This document shows, piece after piece, positions 1 through 11,455 of a DNA stretch of 32,625 nucleotides. The DNA comes from Pelargonium cotyledonis (lineage: Eukaryota > Streptophyta > Magnoliopsida > Geraniales > Geraniaceae). The translations under genes and the position numbers were made by a program. Under the pieces are notes generated by a model. The model ran no database searches. It saw nothing but the letters and a program-made list of their open reading frames with translations, and was not told the DNA's origin. Position 1 is the first letter of the stretch, and every line of letters begins with the position of its first letter. The stretch covers positions 1-32,625 of the forward strand of contig JAYMTA010000270.1 in assembly GCA_036897625.1 (NCBI GenBank). The letters are read 5' to 3'.

Positions 1-1198
1 GGTAAATAGTAAAGGGCAATTTTGGTATTTTAAAAAAAATATTGGTCATGTGTTGGGCACATGGTTGATTTTTTGGAATATTTCGTTAACTTTGACGGAA
101 ATAATGGACGAAAAGTTTTATGACATATTTTAAGATAGCCAAAAATAACAAACCATACTTTAGAATAAATATGTGTAAAATAGATATACTTTAGAATAAA
201 TATATGTATAATTTCCCCAATTTCGGACCAACTTGACATACCTATATAGTAAATAGGGTCAACACAAGCAAGCAAAGCCATACATGAAAAAGCTGTCCCA
301 ATATTCGGGCGGCCAAATAATTCTAGGGAGTTGGTGTACGTTTTGTCCAATTGGTCGGCTCTCGGCAGCATCTCATATTCTCATCCTCAACTCAACATCC
401 ACAGGCCCCACCAACAGAACCATATTTTTTTATATATTATAGAATAAGTCGTCATTCAAGTTTTACAAGTTCATCTTGCATCGAACAAAATTAAAGATTT
501 GCATTAACTAAATATTCCTTCAAGTAAAATAACATTTGCTAAATATAAATATTTTATTTCTTTTAATAAAATTATGAATGCGTTGAAAGAGAATCGATGC
601 CATTATTTATTATTATTCTTAGTTGACAGCTCATGGCATTGGCATTTGGCATCAACTAATGCGTTTTGGTATACTTAATGTTCAACTTTTGATACAATTT
701 CATTTGAAACCGATACAAGCAATTTTCAAATCGTGCTTATCTTAAGCAAATACAAACCTGATCAAGCAATAAATTGCCAGTTTTGGCAATGGTGGGCAGA
801 TCTCATCTCCAGCTGAAGCAATAAATTGGACAGCATAGCAGTCGCAAACGTTATAAGCACAAAAATGAGGATTCGAAAGATCCAAAGAGTGCTTTTAAGC
901 ATACGAAAGAATCAAACCAATAATGAAATGAGGATTCGGAGATTTTAAAAAAATCAATAGGGGGTTCCTGATTAATGCCGCCAATTAAGTGTAGTTCACA
1001 AAAAAGGATGTGAAATGTCTGTTGTCTAGCCTGATCCATAGAAACAGCTGTGTTGGAGACCCTTTTATGGTCTTATTTAAACAAGATAATGTTCATTTCC
1101 ATTCTTCAGGAAAAAATTAATCTGACATCTAATAACCAAACTCTTCCGGTTGTAGCAAAATGTGGACAACAACGGACACCCTATAGTAAGAAACGCAA
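1..1198. other. AT-rich intergenic/3' flank, no gene seen
   Basis: I see no convincing coding region here; the open frames lack family resemblance and splice context. The part just below 1199 should hold the cytochrome c 3'UTR on the minus strand. Positions 162-212 contain an imperfect direct duplication built around ACTTTAGAATAAATAT, with two copies about 28 bp apart. The first 150 bases contain a TTAACTTTGACGGAAATAATGGA-like segment of the kind often seen in old plant repeats, but I cannot assign a family. Confidence 0.4.
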
Positions 1199-3519
<2,321 letters not shown>

Positions 3520-3618
3520 TTCACTCTACGCCGACCGAAGCTAGCAGATCTCTCCGAATCTCTGAAGAAGATTTCGATCTCCTTCAACCACAGTGGCCGA
3601 GCAACAGCAAGAGCTTTC

Positions 3619-3626
3619 TAGGGTTT
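3619..3626 (-). promoter_or_regulatory. Telo-box (AAACCCTA) in the cytochrome c 5' region
   Basis: AAACCCTA is read on the minus strand about 100 bp upstream of the cytochrome c ATG, so it is in the leader or proximal promoter. Telo-boxes are established elements of plant genes for translation and mitochondrial proteins. Function here is inferred from motif and position only. Confidence 0.4.
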
Positions 3627-4600
3627 GCTTGGAGAGGAACTTTCCACGCAATGTACACAACACAACGCACACGCCTCTAAGATGGTGGCCACGCGTCTCG
3701 ACTGTTCTATGCTGTCAAAATGACGAACCTACCCTTCCCTCATTAATTCGTAATTAGTACGCTAATTTTATTTTGACTAAATGATTTCATTTCTCTATTC
3801 TGAATTCTCTGCCGAGTTTTCCAGAAGGTTTGGTGGCAGTTGCATTAAATTGAATAGAATAAAAAAACAATTGGCTAATGTTGACTGCACGTGGCAAGAC
3901 GTTAGCGGCTAATCTGGAGATACAATATTCTGATTCTCTCTAGTCGTGATTTATCAGAACCATTGGTTTGATACGAGGGTCAAGATTGAATGAGAACAGA
4001 ACGACAATGCGTGTAAAATTTAGCAATAATTTGCATTCCATTGGCTGACCCAATGAATATTCCAAATTTTGTAAGTCAAAAAATGAAAGACTCAATAATA
4101 TGGGCACATATTTACACTTGAAGTTGCTCAATATTTTCTCGGAACCAATTCAATCTCAAAAATGGCAATTCAAGTTTCAAAATGAAATCGGATTGACAAG
4201 GAGTAATCTGAATCTAATACGAAAAAAGTATATCAGATGAAATTTTGGAAAACAAACACACATAGGAGCAATACTGAAGATTTCTAACCAATATTGTGTA
4301 ACATTTAGTTACTGAATACTTTGCACCAAAATATGATTCCAGAAACACAATCTATTAATCTACCACAGTTTCTTACTAAACTACATGCCTCCACATAAAA
4401 ATGAAAAGGAAAAGTTTATAGAAATGGTACAGGAGAAAAATACAGATCATAAAAAAGTCGATCAAGGAAAAACAAACATATCTAAAATAAACAAACCAAG
4501 AACAAAAATCCTTATTGAAGCTAAAAACTCTTTACAATCAGTTGTTTCTTTACCACAAAATTGATATTCACGAGTCCTTGCTGTCTTGCCTGTTTGCTAC

Positions 4601-5803
4601 TCAGGGTCCTTGAACAACTGTATGAGGGCGCATAGGCCAGCCAAGCAGTGGAGGTGACCTTGGTGGGGTTGCATCCCGGCTAGGAGAAAAAAGGCTCAGC
4701 TCCACGTATGCCCCTGTCGAAGGGCCATCTTTTCCTAAAGTCCGGAAAGAAATGGATCCACGCTTTGTTGACGTGTCTGAGTTTCTTCCCGGGCTTACTC
4801 CACTACTTTCTTCGAGATGGCTCTCATTAGCAATTAGAGAAATCGTTTCATTCTGATCACCGCTAAGCTCCCTTCTCCTAGATTCCAAGTCCTGAAGATT
4901 GCCCAGGGCCAAACAATCCGCTACCGGGCAGTACACAAGCATGCAAATGCACACGCCGGCACAGCATAAAAGAGCAAGAAAAGCCAAGAAAGCAAGAGCT
5001 TCAAATAGAAAATGCTCGGGTTTAGATAAAACAGATAAACCAAGGAAAAGAACCCTTAATGGAAGGAAGCTTGAAACTGAGAATATTAATGTGTAAACTC
5101 TCTTCTGCAGACCCTTGTTGATGACCGTTTTCAAAATCTGCCCTCCAAGCCAAAACAAGTAGGCAGTTAGGATAGAAGCAAAAACCCCAAGGACAATGGT
5201 ACTCAGTAAAGGGTATGTACAGAAGGCAATATCCTCAATATTTCTAGTTGTAGCTGTGCTCGTGAAATAATGCGGCAAATTACGAAGATAACTCTTATCC
5301 TTGTGTAGTTGGGGTCCAATGTAGATGATAATGAGCTGAAGAAGAAACACTGGAAGGCAATAGAGAAGAATATAACCTGCTGTTTTGGCATTCCATTTCC
5401 GGCTTAGAATACCTGATTCCATCTTCTGTAAAGGTGCTCGGAGCAAAAACACAAGGGTGAGGAACATGCATGGTTCTGCAAACCCCATATTTGACACAAT
5501 GTAGCATTTGCAGACGGTTTCCTGCCATTTCCAATTAAGGGCATCCAATACTCTTCCGTCACGTCTCAACAAACTTAGCCGAACTATTTCCCCCAAACCC
5601 CACCAGATTGCAAACAAAATGAATGTGATTCGAATTATCCAAGGACCACTAAAATAACTTAATTGAATATAGCCTTGACTACGAATGCGGGATCTAAAGT
5701 AAAATGAGTAAACAATGCACAGAAAACCGAGAAGAATCAGAAGAGCAACTAGGCAAATCGTCACCACACCGAATGCATCGGCAGCAATTCTCGTCAGGGG
5801 CAT
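4601..5803 (-). CDS. Seven-transmembrane plant protein of unknown function
   Basis: One uninterrupted 400-aa coding exon. Hydrophobic segments lie at about residues 11-36, 54-77, 103-123, 141-163, 195-224, 237-259 and 266-291, giving seven predicted membrane helices. A hydrophilic Ser/Arg-rich tail of about 110 residues follows and ends in an RSPPLLGWPMRPH-like motif. It resembles an uncharacterised plant membrane-protein family that, from memory, includes Arabidopsis AT1G10660 and AT5G62960; no reaction or ligand is known to me. I chose the ATG at 5803 (MPLTRIAADAFG). The frame stays open further upstream but only through a GTG at 5824, which is not a likely plant start. A good splice acceptor (TGTGCAG on the minus strand, exon from about 5863) suggests a leader exon joined across a 5'UTR intron. 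Two upstream ATGs in another frame precede the start. Confidence 0.8.
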   Translation of the reverse strand: MPLTRIAADAFGVVTICLVALLILLGFLCIVYSFYFRSRIRSQGYIQLSYFSGPWIIRITFILFAIWWGLGEIVRLSLLRRDGRVLDALNWKWQETVCKCYIVSNMGFAEPCMFLTLVFLLRAPLQKMESGILSRKWNAKTAGYILLYCLPVFLLQLIIIYIGPQLHKDKSYLRNLPHYFTSTATTRNIEDIAFCTYPLLSTIVLGVFASILTAYLFWLGGQILKTVINKGLQKRVYTLIFSVSSFLPLRVLFLGLSVLSKPEHFLFEALAFLAFLALLCCAGVCICMLVYCPVADCLALGNLQDLESRRRELSGDQNETISLIANESHLEESSGVSPGRNSDTSTKRGSISFRTLGKDGPSTGAYVELSLFSPSRDATPPRSPPLLGWPMRPHTVVQGP

Positions 5804-5843
5804 TACCCGAAGCACAGATTCCACGCATGCTCTCTACCAGCAT
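5694..5843 (-). other. Overlapping upstream ORF at the seven-TM gene start
   Basis: If the leader exon begins near 5863, an ATG at 5843, and another in the same frame at 5828, open a 49-codon frame. It runs past the main ATG at 5803 and ends at 5694. The 5828 ATG has A at -3, so its context is no worse than that of the main ATG (G at -3). Such an overlap could limit translation of the main protein. No protein function is suggested for it. Confidence 0.35.
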
Positions 5844-5863
5844 GGATACGAAAATTCTTCTGA

Positions 5864-7308
5864 CTGCACACACTTCCCACTCAGTATTGATGAGAAGGGC
5901 AGAGACTTCCAATATAGGTTAGAGGATGATTACCTTCACCCAGAATACCAAAAAGTATTCATCTCCAAAGACTGACCAGCAACTTTCCCATTTTCAGAAA
6001 CTTGGGCAGCAAACACATATTTTCATACATCACCCAATCCAAAACTGACTTTCATTATGTTCAGTTCTAGTTCAAGCTTACAGACCAGAAAGAACTTCCT
6101 TCCTGTTGGGGCTTTAGGTTCTGTGTTCCACCACAATCACCTAAGACAGATAAAAACAAATCAAACCATAAGGGAATAGAGAAAATAACAAGACCTTCAA
6201 CTGCAGAAATCACATCAGAATCGTAGAATCCAATGACGTCAATGATAAATGCTTAGACAAATGAAATTTTGAGCATTAAGATGGTTACTAAACAAAAAAC
6301 ATGGTATAGCTGAAAGTTCCACTGAATTTCACATGGTTAAAAGATCAAACTTTCTCAATCCAATGAAACTAATTGACGCAACCTAGGGTTGGCACACAGT
6401 AAATATACTATGAATTAATCAGTAACACATTCAAGATGTTCTGATTGCCAGCTCTACACATCAGATACATGTTTAGTATTAAGAAAAGTTGTCCAGCTTG
6501 GAAGCAAGAACTATCATTGGCTTTTGAAGTCTATTTTCACAATTCATTCATTCGGTAACCAACTTATGGCTCAGGAAATTGGCTTTGCTTTTTCTAATAA
6601 CTACACAAACATTTACACTCTAGAGACTAGTCTAATCATATATTTCACAGGAGATGTAGTTTTGGAAATTAGACTCACACACTATATATCATGTACAACA
6701 TTAATTTTGAATAGTATTGTAAACTGAAAGGAGACTGACATAATCCGAGGTTCTTCCTAAAGATGATAACAATAACAAATCAAGCAAAACAGGACATATC
6801 TTCCTCCCTACTAATAATTAAAATTTCAACATAGCCTTTTTCTACTCCATTCTGAGGGTAACAAAGCACTAAAGAAAGGCAAAAAGGCATAACATGTGTC
6901 CTTATACTAGCCAACTCTTCAAATCTAAGCATTCCAAATCAAATATAGGTACAAAAATAATTTCAGAAGAAAAAAAATATTTAACTTTAACCACAACATA
7001 CACTGCTAATAAAACGCAGTAGCAAGCCTAATAGCATCAGTTAATGGCGAAAACACTTGACAACATTGTACGAAAGAACAAAATCAGTTAAAACCCCAAA
7101 ATCAACTCTAAGAAGCATCAAATTAAACAGAAGGAACACACAAATTGAGAGCCTAAAACACGCACAATTGATAATGCCATGAAAAATCCAAACGGAACAG
7201 CAAAAAAGCAAAGCACAACCACGAAAACTACAGAGAAGCGCTCGTTTAAAACAAAGTAACCATAAACACGACCAAAATGAGGAATCGGTGGATCAAAAGA
7301 GAGCTTAC
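5864..7308 (-). other. Probable 5'UTR intron of the seven-TM gene
   Basis: On the minus strand a donor at 7308-7307 (CTTTGTAAGCTC) could join the acceptor at about 5866-5864 (GTGTGCAG). The region between is AT-rich and has no credible coding frame. An additional small leader exon cannot be excluded; for example GAAGGTAATC near 5932 looks like another donor. Confidence 0.45.
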
Positions 7309-7480
7309 AAAGCCGAGAATCTTGATCTGGTGAGCTCCGGCGACGAATCTGCGAGGCGCGAAAGAAGATCAGAAAACCCTAGCTCGCAGAGAAGACGAAG
7401 AAAGGGAAGAACCAGAGACAACAGACGCGAGCGAGAGAGGAACGTAGTTAGGGGAATAGGTGAGTGGGACTTTGTTGGTG
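7309..7480 (-). other. Probable first non-coding exon of the seven-TM gene
   Basis: A purine/pyrimidine-biased, GC-richer block with typical leader composition precedes the donor at 7308. A telo-box, AAACCCTA, lies at 7374-7381 on the plus strand. The transcription start is not determined; the upstream limit given is an estimate. Confidence 0.4.
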
Positions 7481-7569
7481 ACAGGCTGTCTCCAGCTGTG
7501 TCGTCCGAAGCAGTAGGCTCGGTTCTCGAAGGTGGTTGGTTCGGATTTATCCGAATCTAGGTGGCACAC

Positions 7570-8249
7570 CTCTGGCGGCGTTAACGGCTGAGTCCTCTGT
7601 TCGCTAGGCTCCTGTTTGGCTGAGTGGAGTTAGTTTACACTGTTCTAGGATTAGGTGCTATCCTGAATCAGTTTAACGAAACGAAGCCTTTGTTTAGTTC
7701 ACGTCTGATCCCAATCCCAACCACCATTCATTACACGTTGTCACTAAACATTGGGCCTCGATGCGACCCCGAGGCTCAATCGAACAGGTAGTCCATGGCC
7801 ATCAATGTAGAGCCCCATATAATGGCCTTAGTCGAGTCAATTTCGGGTTCGGGTTGACAAAAACCCAACCAGAATTTTAAAAAAAAAAGAAAAAAGAGTT
7901 GGATTGAGTTTCATCACTTTCATGCCACATATTGGATAAATTGTCATTCTTAAGATTACAGTTCATGAAATGGATTTATCTAATTCGATGCAATACGACC
8001 TAAAATTCTTGTAAGATAAATTTGATAGTTTAAAAAAAAATAGTCAAATCGAATTTCAAGTCTTTTTGAGTTAAGTTCTACGTCTAGTTATGATTGGCAC
8101 ATCAAGCAATCTACACGATGGCTTGTAGCTCTACGCCTAATATTGTTATTTGATTCTTGTGATGGATGCATATGCAAGACTGCAAGAGTAGTATACATCC
8201 TCAAAATTTTTAATACTAAAGCACAAAACACCTGATAATTTATAGATTA
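7570..8249. other. Intergenic stretch, no gene seen
   Basis: No coding frame is supported. A small imperfect palindrome occupies about 7607-7687 and may be a short remnant of a terminal-inverted-repeat element. The rest is unremarkable AT-rich DNA. Confidence 0.4.
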
Positions 8250-8621
8250 TGGGCTTGTTTGTTTAGTCTAAATCATGTCAGTAAGTTTCAGTAAGTAGGT
8301 GATGAAAACTTTGAAGAGTTAAAAGTAATTGTAAGTTGGCGCTCCATTAAGTCAGTTATATTTGGTAAATGACTAATTGAATGTCCCGGTAAGTTGGGTG
8401 TTTCATTTTCTAAAAAACTCTGGTAAGTCAATTACAAAGTGTAAATGACCAAGTTGTCCATGATTTTAGTATTGACATATTTTAATAAAAAATGAATGAC
8501 AAAAATGGTATAAATTCAATAATTTAATTAAAATGAACATAAACGAAATGATTAACCATTTGTTATGGTCGACCGTTTTTTACCACTTAATAATAATATA
8601 TAACATAAATTACATTAAATT

Positions 8622-8645
8622 AATATAATAATAATAATAATAATT
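8622..8645. repeat. (TAA)n microsatellite
   Basis: About seven TAA/ATA units lie inside the transposon's AT-rich left interior. Confidence 0.8.
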
Positions 8646-8708
8646 TAACCTTAGTTAAATAAACTTAACCTAAGTTAGAAAATTAACCCAAGTTAAACTA
8701 GAAACCCC

Positions 8709-8790
8709 AAGTATAAATACACTCTTTCTCAACCTCACTCCCATCTCTCTCTTTCTCATCCTCTCTCTCCTCTCCCTCTCAGTCGCCGAG
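8709..8790 (+). promoter_or_regulatory. TATA-like box and CT-rich leader-like tract inside the transposon
   Basis: GTATAAATACAC at about 8710-8721 is followed within about 30 bp by a dense CT tract and then a GC-rich, stop-interrupted stretch. This order (TATA, CT-rich initiator and leader) resembles a plant core promoter. No following protein frame is supported, so this is either a captured promoter or chance composition. Confidence 0.35.
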
Positions 8791-9009
8791 GCCTCCGCCT
8801 CCACCACCCACCTCAACCTCCGCCTCCGTCACCCGACGCCTTCTCCGTCCAACTTTTCTCACAGTAACGCAGTCCTTGAAGCCTAGAGCCACCGTCCTTT
8901 GAGCCCAGCACCGCCTACCTTAGATATCGTCGACGTTTCCTGACTTCAACCTCTTAGTCGCTGCCAGATCCAGCGGGCGAGTCCGACCTCTACCACGCGC
9001 TCGTCTCTA

Positions 9010-9071
9010 CTCACCGAAAGCTCTGACGTCTCCGCTCACCGAAAGCTCTGACGTCTCCGCTCACCGAAAGC
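9010..9071. repeat. 25-bp tandem repeat, about 2.5 copies
   Basis: The unit begins CTCACCGAAAGCTCTGACG and recurs at 9010, 9035 and 9060, the last copy being partial (12 bp). The two full copies are identical, which indicates recent slippage or unequal exchange. Confidence 0.9.
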
Positions 9072-9413
9072 CTCCACAACGGGTGAAATGGTGTAGTTTT
9101 AGAGATTTATCTTAGTTTTAGGGTTTGTAATCCAGATCTGTATATAACATATTTTGGAGATTTTGATTTTGTTTGTTAAAAATATTATAGATTAGTTTAT
9201 CAAGAAAGAGTCGTTTTAGCTCATTTGTCCTCTCTCTCTTGTAACATTCAAGGCAAATTTGGTCATTTCTTCAATGTCACTTAAGTTACTAAGAAGCATT
9301 TTTGCTTATTGTTTTACCAAACAACATCTATCATATGTGGTCAAAACTGACAAATCGAAAATCCTATGTGCCACCTTTGGTAAGTTAGATCTAGTGTTAA
9401 CAAACAAGCATTA

Positions 9414-10318
9414 TATCAAATATCATGTATAATGTTTGTAATTAATAAAATGCATCATTTTTTACCATATATATTAAATTGTGCATATAAATTATTTAGT
9501 ACTAAAATGACTTATGAATGAATAATTAACCTTAAATCGACAATAATTTGGCATTGCTAGCGATTTTTTTACCATAATTCTTTTCACAATTTCTCACATA
9601 CCACAACAAATTTCTTTTCCATCCACTAGATCTCCACCCGACCTTCTCCTTTACGAAACTAAAAACTACATTGTTCCTTTGATTGATTCTATCAAAAATT
9701 CCAAATAATTTCTCTCTACTCCAACTTTTCTCGTTTCTAACTCCACTAGTATCTATTAAACAAAAGTTTTAATTTGTCCCTATCAAACCTTTGCTCCCAA
9801 GACCGTCTCACATGCTTGCAACAAATTACACTAAAGCCTTCTACGCTGTCGACTGAACAAAAACAATCATTTGCGAAGAATAAATGTGAGATCAAGATTA
9901 TCAATCAACGATGTTATTCTGATGGCTGACAACTTTACTTTAAAAAATAGTACAAAATATTTATGTTACTCTAAAAACACCGATAACCATCCAACACTAA
10001 TGATAAACGAAAATGATGACAACAAATCGCCTCCTAAAAATCCCTTGTCACACACATTTCAAACTTTTTTTTCCTCAAAATTATCTCTCATTTTTTAATT
10101 TATAATTCTGTGTATGTGCCGTCCTGTCATGTATCCATCCCCATAATAAACACGATCCTCAGACAATAAACAGAATCCAAGACAACAATACATCACAACA
10201 CAACACAATTCATAGTACTGTAGAGTTGTTGCACAGTGAAGCTCACGATCTGTCTGTACCAGAACAAGAAACATTACACGGGGTCAAACAAAACCACCCT
10301 CCGGAGGGACCCATCTAG
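9414..10318. other. Intergenic stretch, no gene seen
   Basis: AT-rich sequence without a supported gene or RNA. The 75-codon open frame near 9871-10098 has no family resemblance and no splice or leader context. Confidence 0.4.
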
Positions 10319-10327
10319 CCACGTGTC
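10319..10327 (+). promoter_or_regulatory. G-box/ABRE-like element (CCACGTGTC) upstream of the kinase gene
   Basis: CCACGTGTC contains the CACGTG G-box and the ACGTGTC ABRE core. It lies roughly 250 bp before the CT-rich start of the kinase leader. G-boxes bind bZIP and bHLH factors, and ABREs respond to abscisic acid in plants. Whether it acts on this gene is inferred only from position. Confidence 0.35.
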
Positions 10328-10544
10328 GCCGCCACAGATCTCCACCTGAGCAGTTCACGTCTCCAAGCTACAGCAGATGTGATGAACCATCTCTCTCAAC
10401 TCCACTGTGCTGTGAACCAGTAAATTACCAAACTGCAATATTATATTTGTATCGTAGTTGAGAGGTTGAGAAAGCAGAAACGCAAGAAATTGCAATTTGC
10501 TATGCTTCTTTGACACGACGAGGAAGAGCCGTGTGTCGTGCACG

Positions 10545-11455
10545 CGCGTCTTCTCTGTTCACTCCCTCCCTTTATCTCTCTAAGACTTCAGCGCACTTTC
10601 TCTCTCTAGAATATGAGCCTGGTTCGCTCCTGAGTCCTCCTCTGCTGCCTGCGCCACAAGCAGAGAGCTTTTTGTTTTTGTCTTGATTCGGCCGCAAAAC
10701 AGAGCAATTAATTGGTGGTGCGGTCGCAATTGCAGCGATACCCAGATCCGAAAATCTCTCTCTCTTTCTCTTTCTCTTTCGCAGTCCAATCCAGAGTCAT
10801 TCCAAATTCATGAATCAGACAAATTTTATGTTTCCTTCAAGATATTTCCATATTTGTTTATTTATTTGGTTCGATTTGTCTTTCAGTTAGGTTTAGGTAT
10901 TGGTTCTCTCTGATTCTTGTATTTACATTGCGGCCAACGCCAATCCTCGTTTCAAATTTCGGAGCACAGCCGCGATTCGTTTTCGTTTCCGAGTGTTGAT
11001 TTGATTTTTTCCGCTTTTTTCTCGAGATTTTGAGGATCTTGCGGGTAAATCAAGTGCCTGAAATTTAGCACATTTTGGTTCGTGAACCCGATTTTGTGGA
11101 TTTCTTCTGATTTGGGGATCTGGGTTCTCTTAGATTGGAAAATTAGCTTTCTGGGTTCTCCTTAATTTACATTTTATAGTTAGGATTCTGCTCAGTTGGA
11201 GATCTGCTCTCTGTCTTCAATTGGAGAGGATTCAAAGTTGCCTACTTTTCTTCGATTTACAAACTAGTTATTTAGCTAGAGGATTAGAGCTTAGAGCTCA
11301 GTGAGCTTCAGGGTTTCTGGTTTTTAGCTTGAAGCAATCTGAGCTTCTTTAGGACTGTTGGTTTAATACTTTGGCTTTATAGCACAGTACAAGAGGTGGA
11401 AAGGAACTGAATTTTAGCTTTAGACTGAGTGACTGTTGATTTCCTGACTGAAATT
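10545..11455 (+). other. Long leader region of the kinase gene, possibly with an intron
   Basis: A CT-rich stretch (10545-10610, and again 10755-10780) suggests transcription starts here, about 900 bp before the kinase ATG. Several ATGs occur in between, which argues for a 5'UTR intron. A donor-like GCGGGTAAATC at about 11041-11050 and acceptor-like AG sites before 11310 are candidates. Exact splicing cannot be decided by eye. Confidence 0.35.

Larger units (their letters stand above)
8250..9410. mobile_element. Non-autonomous TIR DNA transposon (PIF/Harbinger- or Tourist-like)
   Basis: The left end reads TGGGCTTGTTTGTTTAGTC and the right end, reverse-complemented, reads TGCTTGTTTGTTAACAC. 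The inverted repeats share GCTTGTTTGTT and continue imperfectly for about 25 bp. TTA stands directly outside both ends (8247-8249 and 9411-9413); a 5-bp ATTAT is also shared if the ends are drawn slightly differently. The ends carry repeated GGTAAGTT-like words (near 8282, 8329, 8389, 8422, 9380). No transposase frame is present, so the element depends on another copy for movement. The interior holds a (TAA)n tract, a TATA-like box, a CT-rich stretch and a GC-rich core with a 25-bp tandem repeat. The TTA target and GGGCTTGTTTG-like end fit PIF/Harbinger; hAT is the main alternative. Confidence 0.65.

Noticed and set aside
30-371. 113-codon open frame on the minus strand
   Set aside because: No domain resemblance, low-complexity AT-rich composition, and no leader or splice context.
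5804-5824. Seven-residue N-terminal extension of the seven-TM protein starting at GTG
   Set aside because: GTG is not a normal plant start, and the ATG at 5803 gives the expected family start MPLTR. Mentioned only as a remote non-AUG possibility.
7288-7560. 90-codon open frame on the plus strand
   Set aside because: Its composition is Arg/Glu-rich because it is antisense to the purine/pyrimidine-biased leader exon of the seven-TM gene. No homology recognised.
8250-9410. The GC-rich interior as a real host gene
   Set aside because: No continuous coding frame, no family resemblance, and it sits between transposon ends with TTA duplications.
11429-11455. Kinase start nine codons upstream
   Set aside because: That frame opens with GTG, and the family start is MGC with a lipidation signal at 11456.
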